A stretch of 64,000 bases of DNA from Altererythrobacter aquiaggeris (GCF_037154015.1 NZ_JBANRL010000001.1:2356001-2420000); one strand, 5' to 3'. Shown: positions 43,555 through 53,700, counted from the stretch's first letter. The notes: generated by a model from the sequence alone, not told the origin. Program-made: numbers and translations.

Positions 43555-45423
43555 TTATGCGGCGGTTTCGATCTGCTCGCCCAGTTCGAGCCATTCGGCC
43601 TCGAGCGTATCGAGCTGTGTACCCAGTTTGCCGCGCCGTTCGGCCAATTCGCCCATCGAAAGGTTTGCGAATTCGGGCGCGGCGCTGGCCGGTTCGAACA
43701 TCGCCCGGTCCAGGCCGGAGCATTGTTGCTGCAAGCTGGCGATGTCTTTTTCCGCCGCTTTCATCCGTGCCTGAATTTCGCGCTTGGCGGCGCGCTGCTT
43801 GGCCGCGGCCTTTTTATCTTTCTTGCTGCCTTTGGGCTTGTCACCGCCCGCTTTGGGCTGGTTCCGGCCAAGCACGAAATCGATATAATCTTCCATGCTG
43901 CCGTCATATTCGCGGGCCAGACCTTCATCGACCAGCACCAGCCGGTCAGCGGTCAGTTCCACCATATGCCGGTCATGGCTGATCAGGATCACCGCACCGT
44001 CATAATCGTTGAGCGCCTGCACCAGCGCCTCGCGCGCATCGACATCGAGGTGGTTGGTCGGCTCGTCCAGGATCAGCAGATGCGGCGCATCGCGCGTGAT
44101 CAGCGCCAGCGCCAGCCGCGCCCGTTCGCCGCCCGACAGTTTCGCGACCTGCTGCGTTGCGCGATTGCCCGAAAATCCGAACCGCCCCAGCTGGCCCCTG
44201 ACCGCGCCGGGGCTCTGCCCCTTCATCGCACGCGTCATATGTTCCAGCGGCGTGTCCCCGGTCGCTAATTCCTCGACCTGATACTGCGTGAAATAGCCCA
44301 CCCGCATTTTGCCCGAAGAATGCATTTCGCCTTCCATCGGCGGCAATTGGGCGGCCAGCAGCCGCGCAAGCGTGGTCTTGCCATTGCCGTTGCGGCCCAG
44401 CAGCGCGATCCGGTCGTCAGGATCGATCCGCAGATTGAGCCGCTTCAGCACCGGCGCGTCCGCCGCATAGCCGACAGCCGCCAGATCGAGCGTGATCAGT
44501 GGCGGTTTGAGCTCGCTGGGATCGGGGAAATGGAAACTGAGTGAAGGGTCTTCCATCATCGCGGCAATCGGCTGCATCCGCGCCAGCATCTTGGCGCGCG
44601 ACTGCGCCTGTTTGGCGGTTGATGCGCGGGCCGAATTGCGCGCGACATAATCCTGCAGGCGTGCACGCTGCGCGTCTTGCGATGCTGCGGCCGCTTCCAG
44701 TTGCGCCGCGCGTTCGGCGCGCTGTTTTTCAAACTCGTCATAGCCGCCGGGATACAGCGTCAGCTTGCCGCCTTGCAGGTGGAGAATATTGTCGACGACA
44801 TTGTTAAGCAGATCGCGTTCGTGACTGATGATCACCACGGTCGCAGGATAGCTTTTGAGGAAATTTTCAAGCCACAGTGTCGCCTCGAGGTCGAGGTGGT
44901 TCGACGGTTCATCGAGCAGCAGCACATCGGGCTGCGAAAACAGCAGGGCGGCCAGCGCCACGCGCATTTTCCAGCCGCCCGAAAAATCGCTCAGCGGCTG
45001 TTCCTGCATCGCTTCGTCGAACCCCAGCCCCATCAGGATGCGGGCCGCGCGCGAGGGGGCACTGTAGGCATCGATCGCTATCAGCCGCTCATGCAGATCG
45101 CCCAGCCGGTTCGGATCGGTGCAGGTTTCGGATTCCTTCAACAGCCGCGCACGTTCTGTGTCCGCGGCCAGCACGGTGTCTGCCGGCGTGGCTGAGCCAT
45201 CGGGGGCATCCTGCGCGATATAGCCCAGCTTCGTCCGTTTCGGCATGGAGATCGCGCCGTCATCGGGTTCGATCTCGCCGATCATCGCCTTCATCAGCGT
45301 CGATTTACCCGCGCCATTGCGGCCGATCAGCCCCACACGTGCGCCAACCGGGACGGAGGCAGTCGCCTTGTCGAGGATAATCTGGCCGCCAAGCCGCACG
45401 GTAAGGGAATCGATTGTCAACAT
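43555..45423 (-). CDS. ABC-F family ATPase (ribosome-associated)
   Basis: A 622-residue protein with two ABC domains and no membrane part. Walker A sites GRNGAGKS (34-41) and GRNGNGKT in the second half; signatures LSDFSGGWKMR and KLSGGERAR; Walker B DVLLLDEPSNHLD and HLLILDEPTNHLD; a charged inter-domain linker (about 245-290) and C-terminal coiled coil (QARMKAAEKDIASLQQQ). ABC-F proteins of this class act on ribosomes in translation or antibiotic protection. Start ATG 45423 (MLTIDSLTVRLGG). Confidence 0.93.
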   Translation of the reverse strand: MLTIDSLTVRLGGQIILDKATASVPVGARVGLIGRNGAGKSTLMKAMIGEIEPDDGAISMPKRTKLGYIAQDAPDGSATPADTVLAADTERARLLKESETCTDPNRLGDLHERLIAIDAYSAPSRAARILMGLGFDEAMQEQPLSDFSGGWKMRVALAALLFSQPDVLLLDEPSNHLDLEATLWLENFLKSYPATVVIISHERDLLNNVVDNILHLQGGKLTLYPGGYDEFEKQRAERAAQLEAAAASQDAQRARLQDYVARNSARASTAKQAQSRAKMLARMQPIAAMMEDPSLSFHFPDPSELKPPLITLDLAAVGYAADAPVLKRLNLRIDPDDRIALLGRNGNGKTTLARLLAAQLPPMEGEMHSSGKMRVGYFTQYQVEELATGDTPLEHMTRAMKGQSPGAVRGQLGRFGFSGNRATQQVAKLSGGERARLALALITRDAPHLLILDEPTNHLDVDAREALVQALNDYDGAVILISHDRHMVELTADRLVLVDEGLAREYDGSMEDYIDFVLGRNQPKAGGDKPKGSKKDKKAAAKQRAAKREIQARMKAAEKDIASLQQQCSGLDRAMFEPASAAPEFANLSMGELAERRGKLGTQLDTLEAEWLELGEQIETAA

Positions 45424-45481
45424 TGCCGGCGCGCCTAACAGCATGATGGCATATGCCAAAGCATTTCGGTAAGCGGGCAGC

Positions 45482-46027
45482 ATGAAATCCCGCCTGATCC
45501 TGTTTAACAAACCGTTCGGAGTGCTGTCCCAGTTCACCGACCGGCGATCACCCACCGCGCGGCCAACGCTGTCAGCCTATATCGATTTGCCGGGCGTTTA
45601 TCCGGCGGGCAGGCTCGACAAGGATAGCGAGGGTTTGCTGATGCTGACCGATGACGGGCAGCAGCAGGCACGTATCGCCGACCCCAAATTCAAAATGCCC
45701 AAAACCTATTGGGCGCAGGTCGAAGGCGAACCGGGCGGGGCCGCGCTGGACAAATTACGCCGGGGCATCCGTCTGAAGGACGGGATGACCGCACCGGCAG
45801 AAGTCGATGCGATTACGCCGCCCGATGTGTGGCCGCGCGATCCGCCGGTAAGGTTTCGCAAGACCGTAGCCGACAGCTGGCTGCGGCTGACCATCCGCGA
45901 AGGCAAAAACCGGCAAGTGCGGCGGATGACGGCGGCAGCCGGGTATCCGACATTGCGGTTGATCCGCTGGAGCGTGGGCGACTGGTCGCTGGACGACCTG
46001 ACCCCCGGCACTTGGCGCGACGCATAG
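45482..46027 (+). CDS. RsuA/RluE-family pseudouridine synthase
   Basis: A 181-residue rRNA pseudouridine synthase without an S4 domain, like RluE. Catalytic Asp46 in GRLDKDSEGLLMLTDDG; LILFNKPFGVLSQF at the N-terminus and REGKNRQVRRMTAAAGYPTLRLIR at the C-terminus complete the fold. RluE targets 23S rRNA position 2457 in E. coli; that this is the same target is inference. Start ATG 45482. Divergent from the ABC-F gene with about 58 bp between starts. Confidence 0.9.
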   Translation: MKSRLILFNKPFGVLSQFTDRRSPTARPTLSAYIDLPGVYPAGRLDKDSEGLLMLTDDGQQQARIADPKFKMPKTYWAQVEGEPGGAALDKLRRGIRLKDGMTAPAEVDAITPPDVWPRDPPVRFRKTVADSWLRLTIREGKNRQVRRMTAAAGYPTLRLIRWSVGDWSLDDLTPGTWRDA

Positions 46028-46145
46028 GCATCACGCGAAGTGGCGGCGCGCAGTTGCCGGCCGGCAAACACCGCGCTTGTATTTGCGGGGCGCCTTTCTA
46101 TTCATGATAACCGGCCGCGCACGCAACATCGGCCTGGAGAACGAT

Positions 46146-46793
46146 ATGAAGCTGTTTGGGTATTATCGCAGTTCGACCAGCTATCGCTTGCGAATTGCGC
46201 TTAATCTCAAAGGGCTGGAATATGATCAGTCACCCGTCAATCTGCTCGAATCGGAGCAACGCGGGCAGGATTTCAGTGCGCGCAACCCGTTTGCATCGGT
46301 GCCGATGCTGGAGGCTGGCGGGCGTGACCGGGCGCAAAGCGTGGCAATTCTCGAATGGCTGGACGAGGTTTATCCCGCCAATCCGCTGTTACCCGCCGAT
46401 GTCGAACAGAGATTTACCGCGCGCGAGCTGGCTTACGCGATTGCTACCGAATTACACGCGCCGCTGAATTTGCCCGTGCTGCAATATCTGGGCCGCGAGT
46501 TCGGACAGGATCAGGAAAGTGTCGCCACATGGTACCGCCATTGGCTGGCCAAAACACTTGTCCCGGTCGAGGCGCGGCTGAAACAGCTGCAAGCGGGCGA
46601 TTTCCTGTTCGATGCACCCGGCTTGTTCGAAGTTGTCATGATCCCGCAAATCTACAACGCCAGCCGGTTTGATTTCGATCTGGCCGCCATGCCGCATATC
46701 CGCCGGATCAACGCCGCCTGCACCCGGCTGCCGCAGTTCAAGGCGGCCCACCCCGACCTCCAGCCCGACAATTCGCAAAGGAAAGAAACATGA
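46146..46793 (+). CDS. maiA: maleylacetoacetate isomerase
   Basis: A 215-residue zeta-class GST that isomerises maleylacetoacetate to fumarylacetoacetate with glutathione in tyrosine/homogentisate breakdown. The zeta signature SSTSYRLRIALNLKG occupies residues 8-22, and NPFASVPMLE gives the cis-Pro loop. ATG 46146 is chosen (MKLFGYYRSS). Overlaps fahA by 4 bp, confirming the pathway context. Confidence 0.92.
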   Translation: MKLFGYYRSSTSYRLRIALNLKGLEYDQSPVNLLESEQRGQDFSARNPFASVPMLEAGGRDRAQSVAILEWLDEVYPANPLLPADVEQRFTARELAYAIATELHAPLNLPVLQYLGREFGQDQESVATWYRHWLAKTLVPVEARLKQLQAGDFLFDAPGLFEVVMIPQIYNASRFDFDLAAMPHIRRINAACTRLPQFKAAHPDLQPDNSQRKET

Positions 46794-47800
46794 AACTAGC
46801 CACGCTGAACGATGGTACCCGCGACGGAAAACTGGTGGTCGTTTCCAAAGACCTGACGCGGTACTGTCTGGCGGATAATATCGCACCCACGCTGCAGGCT
46901 GCGCTGGATGACTGGGACACGCATGCCCCCGATCTGGAGGCGCTGTACCGCGATGTGGAACATCAGGCGGTGCCGTGCGAACGGTTTCATGAAAGAGAAG
47001 CACATTCGCCGCTGCCGCGCGCGTACCAATGGGCCGACGGCAGCGCCTATATCAACCATGTCGAGCTTGTCCGGCAGGCCCGCGGTGCAGAAGTGCCGCA
47101 GAGTTTTTACACCGACCCGCTGATGTATCAGGGTGGTTCCGATGCGTTTCTGCCGCCGCGCGGCGACATCGCGTTGGGCGATCCGGCGTGGGGCTGCGAT
47201 ATGGAAGGTGAAGTCGCGGTCATCACGGGTGACGTGCCGATGGGGGTTTCGGCAGATGAGGCAGCCGATCACATAAAACTGGTGATGCTGGTAAACGATG
47301 TTTCGCTGCGCGGCCTGATCCCGGCCGAACTGGCCAAGGGCTTCGGCTTTTTCCAGTCAAAACCGCCAAGCGCATTTTCGCCCGTTGCGGTCACACCCGA
47401 CGAGTTGGGCGATGCCTGGCAGGGATCGGTCATCCACCTGCCATTGCAAGTGGATTACAATGGCGAGCCATTCGGCCGCGCGAATGCCGGAGAGGATGCG
47501 ACATTCAACCTCGCACAACTGGTCGCCCACGCCGCCAAAACCCGCCCGCTTACCGCCGGAACGATTATCGGCTCGGGAACAGTTTCGAACAAGGGGCCGA
47601 CCGGCGATCCCGGCAAACCATGCAGCAAAGGCGGCTTGGGATATTCCTGTATCGCTGAAATCCGCATGATCGAGACGATCGAAAGCGGGGAAGCCAAAAC
47701 GCCGTTCATGTCAGCGGGCGACAAGGTGCGGATCGAAATGCTCGACAAGGAAGGGCGGTCGATATTCGGCGCGATCGAACAGGATGTGGTCGCCATTTGA
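46790..47800 (+). CDS. fahA: fumarylacetoacetate hydrolase
   Basis: A 336-residue FAH-family hydrolase splitting fumarylacetoacetate to fumarate and acetoacetate. Features: YINHVELVRQARGAEVPQSF, metal-ligand acids in DPAWGCDMEGEVAVI (Glu-x-Glu pair) and MLVNDVSLRG, FGFFQSKPPSAFSPVAV, and GSGTVSNKGPTGD. The length and N-terminal domain match the bacterial single-chain FahA type. 4-bp overlap with maiA. hmgA and hppD are not in the window. Confidence 0.92.
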   Translation: MKLATLNDGTRDGKLVVVSKDLTRYCLADNIAPTLQAALDDWDTHAPDLEALYRDVEHQAVPCERFHEREAHSPLPRAYQWADGSAYINHVELVRQARGAEVPQSFYTDPLMYQGGSDAFLPPRGDIALGDPAWGCDMEGEVAVITGDVPMGVSADEAADHIKLVMLVNDVSLRGLIPAELAKGFGFFQSKPPSAFSPVAVTPDELGDAWQGSVIHLPLQVDYNGEPFGRANAGEDATFNLAQLVAHAAKTRPLTAGTIIGSGTVSNKGPTGDPGKPCSKGGLGYSCIAEIRMIETIESGEAKTPFMSAGDKVRIEMLDKEGRSIFGAIEQDVVAI

Positions 47801-47910
47801 AAATGGCTGCAAGCCCGAAGCGGTTGCGGCGGAACACAGCATTGGGCATGGGCGTTGCATATTCGTACATTTAACCCGCGCAGCGTTCAATTACAGGTAA
47901 CATACGGATT

Positions 47911-48894
47911 ATGGCGAAGACAAAACCACTCGACGGCAAACTGGTCGTTCTGCTTGGCGGGAGCGGCTTTTTCGGCACGCATGTGGCGCAGGATTTGCTT
48001 GAACAGGGTGCCCGGCTGCGGATTGCCAGCCGCAATCCCAAGGCTGCCTTTCATCTGAAACCATTGGCCAATCTGGGGCAGATCCAGTTTGTCCGCTGCG
48101 ACATTACCAAACCTGACAGTATCGCCTTGGCCGTCGGCGGCGCGGATGGCGTTGTCAATCTGGTCGGCGAATTCAAGGGCGATCTGGTTGCAATCATGGG
48201 CGACGGTGCGGGCAACGCTGCGAAAGCGTCCAGGGAAGCGGGTGCGGCGGCATTCGTGCAAGTCAGCGCCATTGGCGCGGATGCCAATTCGGAGGTCGAT
48301 TATGCCCGGGCCAAGGCGATTGGCGAACAAGCGGTTCTGGCCGCATTTCCCGCTGCGACGATCCTGCGCCCGCCGGTCCTGTTTGGCGAGGATGATGATT
48401 TCATCAACATGTTCGCCAAGCTGATTTCCACCTTTCCGGCGCTGCCCGTGTTTGCACCCGATGCCAAGCTCCAGCCGCTGCATGTCGATGATGCCGCCGC
48501 CGCAGTGGTTGCGGCGCTTGCCGATCCGGCGAAACACGGCGGCAAGATTTACGAGATTGCCGGCCCTGCCGTGATGACAATGGCCCGCATCAACCGCGCC
48601 ATCGCTGCGGCACAGAACCGCAATACCACGTTCATCGAATTGCCCGATTTCATTTCCGAAGGTTTTGCCAGTGCCACGGGTTGGTTGCCCGGCGCGCCGA
48701 TCAGCCGCGACCAGCTGACTTTGCTGCAACAGGGCAGCGTTCCTTCGGGCGATTTTCCCGGAATTGCCAAGCTGGGCATCACCCCGCGCCCGCTGGAACT
48801 GTATCTGGACCGCTGGATGACCCGTTACCGCAAGCACGGCCGGTTTGGCGTGGCGCGGGTCAGCACGCCGGTGGATGATGGCGGTTTAGGTTAG
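47911..48894 (+). CDS. complex I NDUFA9-like NAD(P)-binding protein
   Basis: A 327-residue atypical short-chain dehydrogenase. NAD(P) site GGSGFFGTHV (16-25), IRAS-type Arg at RIASRN, VNLVGEF, then VSAIGADANSEVDYARAKAIGEQAV replacing the usual YxxxK. It resembles mitochondrial NDUFA9 and its alphaproteobacterial homologues, often called complex I-associated, though a role in respiration here is only inferred. Start ATG 47911. Overlaps NfeD tail-to-tail by 9 bp. Confidence 0.88.
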   Translation: MAKTKPLDGKLVVLLGGSGFFGTHVAQDLLEQGARLRIASRNPKAAFHLKPLANLGQIQFVRCDITKPDSIALAVGGADGVVNLVGEFKGDLVAIMGDGAGNAAKASREAGAAAFVQVSAIGADANSEVDYARAKAIGEQAVLAAFPAATILRPPVLFGEDDDFINMFAKLISTFPALPVFAPDAKLQPLHVDDAAAAVVAALADPAKHGGKIYEIAGPAVMTMARINRAIAAAQNRNTTFIELPDFISEGFASATGWLPGAPISRDQLTLLQQGSVPSGDFPGIAKLGITPRPLELYLDRWMTRYRKHGRFGVARVSTPVDDGGLG

Positions 48895-49332
48895 CGGTTC
48901 CACGAGCAAATCGGACCCGGCAGCGCCGGTGATCCGGACACGGGTGCCAATGGCGAGGTCTGCGCCGCGTGCGATCCATTGGCTGTCGCCAACCTGCACC
49001 TTGCCGCTGCCGCCTTCGATTGGCACCACGACCACTGCGGTTTCGCCAACCATCCGGCTGAGCCGTTTGTTCATCATCGGATCGGCTTCGCGGATCGGCC
49101 TGTCCTGCAGGAACCGCTTGGCGGCATAGACTGTAGCCACCGCAATGACGGAAAAGACGATTACCTGAAGCGCCAGACCCAGCCCGAAAGCCCAGGTCAG
49201 CAGACCCGCGGCCAAAGCCGCCAGCGCCAGCCAGATCAGATAGACCCCCGGCACCACCACCTCCAGCGCAGCCAGCAGCAGACCAATGCCGATCCATACC
49301 CAGTGGGCGTCCAGATTTTGTAGCGTTTCCAT
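48886..49332 (-). CDS. NfeD-family membrane protein
   Basis: A 148-residue short NfeD: two or three N-terminal helices (WVWIGIGLLLAALEVVVPGVYLIWLALAALAAGLL and ALQVIVFSVIAVATVYAA), then a C-terminal OB-fold domain (GETAVVVVPIEGGSGKVQVGDSQWIARG). NfeD proteins pair with SPFH/stomatin proteins; here its ATG overlaps the stop of the SPFH gene as TGATG. Confidence 0.92.
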   Translation of the reverse strand: METLQNLDAHWVWIGIGLLLAALEVVVPGVYLIWLALAALAAGLLTWAFGLGLALQVIVFSVIAVATVYAAKRFLQDRPIREADPMMNKRLSRMVGETAVVVVPIEGGSGKVQVGDSQWIARGADLAIGTRVRITGAAGSDLLVEPLT

Positions 49333-50327
49333 CAGCTGCTCCGCGGCGGCGAACGCGGCACACTGGCGCGCGGCGCAGCCGGTGCCCCGCCACCTGATCC
49401 GCCACCTGATCCGCCGCCATTACTTTCCATCATGCCCTTGGCCAATTCGCCAATTCCGCCCAGCGTTCCGATCAGCTGGGTAGCTTCGACCGGGAACAGG
49501 ATAGTTTTGGCATTGGGCGATGTTGCAAAACCGGCAATTGCCTTGGTGTATTCCTGCGCGATGAAGTAATTGATCGCCTGATTGCCGGAACTGGCGATGG
49601 CATCCGACACGACCTGCGTGGCGCGCGCTTCTGCCTCGGCTGCACGTTCGCGGGCTTCTGCATCGCGGAAGGCTGCTTCCTTGTTACCCTCTGCGGTCAG
49701 GATGGCGGACTGCTTGTCGCCTTCTGCGCGCAGGATGTTGGAGGCACGGTCGCCTTCGGCCTCGAGAATTTCGGCACGCTTCAGGCGTTCCGCCTTCATC
49801 TGGCGCGCCATCGCTTCGGAAATATCGACCGGCGGGCGGATATCCTTGATTTCGACGCGGGTGATCTTGATCCCCCACGGCGAGGTTGCCTGATCGACCA
49901 CCACCAGCAGCCGGGCGTTGATCTCGTCACGCTTCGACAGCGTTTCATCGAGGTCCATGCTGCCCATCACGGTCCGCAGATTGGTGGTCGTGAGCGCCAT
50001 GATCGCCTGATACAGGCTGGAAACCTCGTAAGCCGCCTTGCCCGCATCCAGCACCTGGAAGAACACGACTGCGTCCACACCGACCATGGCATTATCGGCG
50101 GTGATGATTTCCTGTCCGGGGATATCGAGCACCTGCTCCATCATGTTCACCTTGTGACCGACACGATCGACGAACGGGACCAGAAAATGCAGGCCGGGCT
50201 GCGCGGCGAGCGTGAATTTGCCCAGCCGTTCGATCGTATAGACGAAGCCCTGTTTGACGACGCGCACCATCGAAAACAGCACGGCGACAACCAGAACGAT
50301 CACCATCAGCAGGACACCGAATTCCAT
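49332..50327 (-). CDS. SPFH/stomatin-like protein (QmcA type)
   Basis: A 331-residue membrane-scaffold protein: N-terminal anchor (4-22), SPFH/Band 7 domain (GFVYTIERLGKFTLAAQPGLHFLVPFVDRV, IPGQEIITADNAMVGVDAVVFFQV, LRTVMGSMDLDETLSKRDEINARL), then a helical region (AERLKRAEILEAEGDRASN, alanine/glutamate-rich coiled coil) and a Gly/Ser/Pro-rich tail (SNGGGSGGGSGGG). With NfeD it forms the usual pair, thought to organise membrane protein quality control. Confidence 0.94.
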   Translation of the reverse strand: MEFGVLLMVIVLVVAVLFSMVRVVKQGFVYTIERLGKFTLAAQPGLHFLVPFVDRVGHKVNMMEQVLDIPGQEIITADNAMVGVDAVVFFQVLDAGKAAYEVSSLYQAIMALTTTNLRTVMGSMDLDETLSKRDEINARLLVVVDQATSPWGIKITRVEIKDIRPPVDISEAMARQMKAERLKRAEILEAEGDRASNILRAEGDKQSAILTAEGNKEAAFRDAEARERAAEAEARATQVVSDAIASSGNQAINYFIAQEYTKAIAGFATSPNAKTILFPVEATQLIGTLGGIGELAKGMMESNGGGSGGGSGGGAPAAPRASVPRSPPRSS

Positions 50328-50410
50328 AAATTTCTCCGTTTATTTTGCGGCATCCTACGTGAGTTGTCGCCGGCGGCCAAGTGGGTGTGGGCGGGTGCGT
50401 TGCGGTGTTT

Positions 50411-51301
50411 CTAAAGCCCCGCGTATAGCGCCAGCTTGTCGGCATAGGCCTTTTCCGCTGCCGCTTGCGCGTAGGACGGGCTGTCGAGCACGGTCCAGCC
50501 GTGATCGCCGGCATAGACATCGACCTTTGCCGGGCGGCCTGCCGCCGCCGCGGCCTCCGCAAACCGGACCTTGTTTTGCGGATCTTTGACGTCATCGTTT
50601 TGCGCCACGGCGATCAGATAGCTGGCCGATGTGCCGCCCAGAACCTTGTGCGGGCTCATATCCTCGTCGGTGACCAGACCGCCGCCGTGGAAGCTGGCAG
50701 CCGCCTTCACACGCCCCGCGACTGCGGCGGTGCTCCACACGGTGAAAGGTCCGCCCATACAGTACCCTTCTGCTGCGATGCCGCGCGACGTATCGACGGC
50801 GCGCTGTGCATCGAGCCATGATACGATCGCGCGCGTGTCGCTCATGATTGCCTGCGTGGTAAGTTTTTTGCGCCATGGGCCGACCTTGTCCCAGCCGCCC
50901 TGCATAAAGGTGGCGAAATCGGCGAATTGCGGCGCCTTGCTGTCGCGGTAATAGGGGTTTACGACCAGTACGGCATAACCATCGGCAGCGGTCCGGCGGC
51001 CCATCATCAGGAACGAATCGCGCAGCGAAGCGATATCGGGCCAGCAGATCACGGCAGGATGCTTGCCCGATGCCGGCGCAATAAACACCGCATCCATCGT
51101 GCCGTCAGCCGTGGTGATGGTAACCGCCGTTTCGGTCAGGGCGCGCGCGCTATTGTTTCCCATATTCCCGTCCACACCCGCACAGGCGGCCAGCGTTGCG
51201 GCCGCACCCGCCGCGCCGATCACGCCGAACTGGCGGCGGCTCAGCGCCCGCCAGCCATCGGTACGGCGCTTCATTTCGGCAAGGTCCATTTCTTCGCACA
51301 T
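50411..51301 (-). CDS. dienelactone-hydrolase-family lipoprotein (Tat-type signal)
   Basis: A 296-residue exported alpha/beta hydrolase. The N-terminus reads SRRQFGVIGAAGAAATLAAC: a twin-arginine-like motif with lipobox LAAC (Cys40). Dienelactone-hydrolase features: nucleophile Cys181 in GYCMGG, Asp in AQNDDVKD, His in YAGDHGW. The upstream 20 residues before RR are longer than usual. Natural substrate unknown. Divergent from the PQQ alcohol dehydrogenase. Confidence 0.86.
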   Translation of the reverse strand: MCEEMDLAEMKRRTDGWRALSRRQFGVIGAAGAAATLAACAGVDGNMGNNSARALTETAVTITTADGTMDAVFIAPASGKHPAVICWPDIASLRDSFLMMGRRTAADGYAVLVVNPYYRDSKAPQFADFATFMQGGWDKVGPWRKKLTTQAIMSDTRAIVSWLDAQRAVDTSRGIAAEGYCMGGPFTVWSTAAVAGRVKAAASFHGGGLVTDEDMSPHKVLGGTSASYLIAVAQNDDVKDPQNKVRFAEAAAAAGRPAKVDVYAGDHGWTVLDSPSYAQAAAEKAYADKLALYAGL

Positions 51302-51486
51302 GATCGGGCACTCCGGATTGTTGAATGATTTGAGCGGCAGGATAGCAGCGCAGGGCCCCGCGTCCAGTCAGTCGGTATGCCCGCTTTATCAACAACGGAC
51401 TCGCCATGCGCCGCGCAAATGTGCAGGATAGGTTCGGGATTAAAACCGGATCGCGCAAAAGCCGGCCGGATTGAAGGATGCTGTCT

Positions 51487-53604
51487 ATGAACCGTCTGGC
51501 TTTGATCATCGCTGCGCTATGTCTGCCGCTTGCTGCTTGCGGCTCCGGCGCTCCCGCGCAATCGCCGCTGGCGACCGAAGGCGTCACCGATGCGATGATT
51601 GCGGCGGGTAACGGCGATGAGTGGCTGACATATGGCGGCGGCTATGACGAGCAGCGGTTTACCCCGCTCACGCAAATCACTGCGGATAATGTCGGCGAAC
51701 TGGGGCTGGCATGGTCGGCCGATCTCGACACGGCGCGCGGTCAGGAAGCCACCCCGCTGATGCATGACGGCACGCTGTATATCTCCACCGCATGGAGCAT
51801 GGTGAAAGCCTATGATGCCAGAACCGGCGCGCTCAAATGGTCTTATGACCCTGAAGTCCCGCGCGAAACGCTGGCGCGCGTATGCTGCGATGCGGTGAAC
51901 CGCGGGGTCGCGCTATATGGTGACAAGGTGTACGTCGCCGCGCTGGATGGCCGGCTGATTGCGATCGACATGGCAGACGGCAAGGAAGTCTGGGCCAAAA
52001 CCATCGTGCCCGATCAGGAAAGTTACGCGATTACCGGCGCGCCGCGTATCGCCAATGGCAAGGTGCTGATCGGCAGCGCGGGTGCGGAATATCGTGCGCG
52101 CGGTTCGATTGCTGCATTCGACGCGCAAACCGGCGACGAATTGTGGCGGTTCCATACCGTGCCCGGCAATCCGGCAGACGGTTTCGAAAATGACGCGATG
52201 GAGATAGCCGCCAAAACATGGGCCGGCGACTGGTGGGAATTTGGCGGCGGCGGAACCGTATGGGATTCGATCACTTTCGATCCGGGCACCAACCTGGTTT
52301 ATTTCGGTACGGGCAATGCCGAACCGTGGAACCCCAAGACCAATGACCGCGGGCTTGGCGATGCGCTTTACACTTCCTCCATCGTCGCGGTGGATGCCGA
52401 TACCGGCAAATATGCGTGGCATTTCCAGGAAACCCCCGAAGACCGCTGGGATTTCGATTCCAACGCGCAAATCACCGTGGGCAATCTGGAAATCGAGGGC
52501 GAACAGCGCCGCGTTGTGATGCACGCGCCGAAAAACGGATTTTTCTATGTGCTTGATGCCAAGACGGGCGAATTCCTTTCGGGCGAAGCGTTTGTACCGG
52601 TGAACTGGGCCAGCGGGCTGGACCCGGAAACGGGCCGCCCGAATATCTTACCCGAAGCGCGCTACGAACAAACCGGCGAAGTGTTTCTGGGCACGCCGGG
52701 TCTTTATGGCGGCCACACCTGGCATCCGATGAGCTACAGCCCCCAATCGGGGCTGATGTATATCCCCATCAACAACACGCTGATGCCTTACCTCGCCGAC
52801 GAGGAGTTCAAGGGCACTGAAATGGGTATGCAGCTGGGCATCGACGTCGCCACCGTTGCCATGCCCGCCGACAAAGCCGCGCGGCAGGCGGCGCTGGATG
52901 CCACCACCGGCGCGCTGCTGGCCTGGGATCCTGTGACACAGCAAGAAGCATGGCGTGTCGCCTATCCCGGCCCGTCGAATGGCGGCACACTTTCCACTGC
53001 TGGCAATCTGGTTTTCCAGGGCACCGCAGGCGGCGAATTCCGTGCCTATTCTGCCGATACCGGCAAACAGCTGTGGTCGTTCGCCGCGCAAACCGGAATC
53101 ATTGCCGCACCGATGAGTTATAGCATCGACGGCGAGCAATATGTTGCCATCCTCGCCGGATGGGGCGGATTGTGGGATCTGAATTCAGGACTGCTGTCCG
53201 ACAAATCCGGCCGCGCACCCAACATCAGCCGTCTGCTCGTGTTCAAATTGGGCGCGGATGGCGAACTGCCGCCACCCCCACCGCTGAGCGAGTTGGTGCT
53301 GGACCCGCCCGCCTTCAAAGGCACGCCGGAGCAAGTCGCGCTTGGCGGTAAACTCTACGCGCAAAACTGCTCCGCTTGCCATGGCGATGCTGCGATTGGC
53401 GGTCGGCTGAACCCCGATCTACGCCATTCGGGCACAATCGGCCGCGAAGAAGCCATCCGCGCAATCGTGATCGACGGGGCGCTGAAACATAACGGCATGG
53501 TATCGTTCAAACGCAATGTCGATGCTGCCGATGCAGAGGCGATCCGGCAATATCTGATCAAACGCGCTAACGAGGACAAGGCATTGGAGATCGCCGCCAG
53601 ATAG
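51487..53604 (+). CDS. PQQ-dependent alcohol dehydrogenase with fused cytochrome c (quinohaemoprotein), lipoprotein-like
   Basis: A 705-residue exported enzyme oxidising alcohols with PQQ and passing electrons through its own heme c. Signal with lipobox LAAC (Cys18), which suggests anchoring. PQQ features: vicinal disulfide Cys133-Cys134 (RVCCDAVNRG), probable Ca ligand Asn in GTGNAEPWNP, catalytic-type Asp292 in GDALYTSSIVAVD, repeated propeller W-motifs. Heme: CSACH (Cys628, Cys631, His632) with likely sixth ligand Met671. ATG 51487 is chosen because GAAGG lies about 9 bases before it; the ATG at 51478 directly abuts that motif. Confidence 0.92.
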   Translation: MNRLALIIAALCLPLAACGSGAPAQSPLATEGVTDAMIAAGNGDEWLTYGGGYDEQRFTPLTQITADNVGELGLAWSADLDTARGQEATPLMHDGTLYISTAWSMVKAYDARTGALKWSYDPEVPRETLARVCCDAVNRGVALYGDKVYVAALDGRLIAIDMADGKEVWAKTIVPDQESYAITGAPRIANGKVLIGSAGAEYRARGSIAAFDAQTGDELWRFHTVPGNPADGFENDAMEIAAKTWAGDWWEFGGGGTVWDSITFDPGTNLVYFGTGNAEPWNPKTNDRGLGDALYTSSIVAVDADTGKYAWHFQETPEDRWDFDSNAQITVGNLEIEGEQRRVVMHAPKNGFFYVLDAKTGEFLSGEAFVPVNWASGLDPETGRPNILPEARYEQTGEVFLGTPGLYGGHTWHPMSYSPQSGLMYIPINNTLMPYLADEEFKGTEMGMQLGIDVATVAMPADKAARQAALDATTGALLAWDPVTQQEAWRVAYPGPSNGGTLSTAGNLVFQGTAGGEFRAYSADTGKQLWSFAAQTGIIAAPMSYSIDGEQYVAILAGWGGLWDLNSGLLSDKSGRAPNISRLLVFKLGADGELPPPPPLSELVLDPPAFKGTPEQVALGGKLYAQNCSACHGDAAIGGRLNPDLRHSGTIGREEAIRAIVIDGALKHNGMVSFKRNVDAADAEAIRQYLIKRANEDKALEIAAR

Positions 53605-53700
53605 CGCGCACCGCCCTTACCTAGCCGCATTGCGCGTGGTAGGTTTTATCCAGAGACGAATCGCGCCCCGGCGGCGCATCAACGATAATCGGAGACTTCC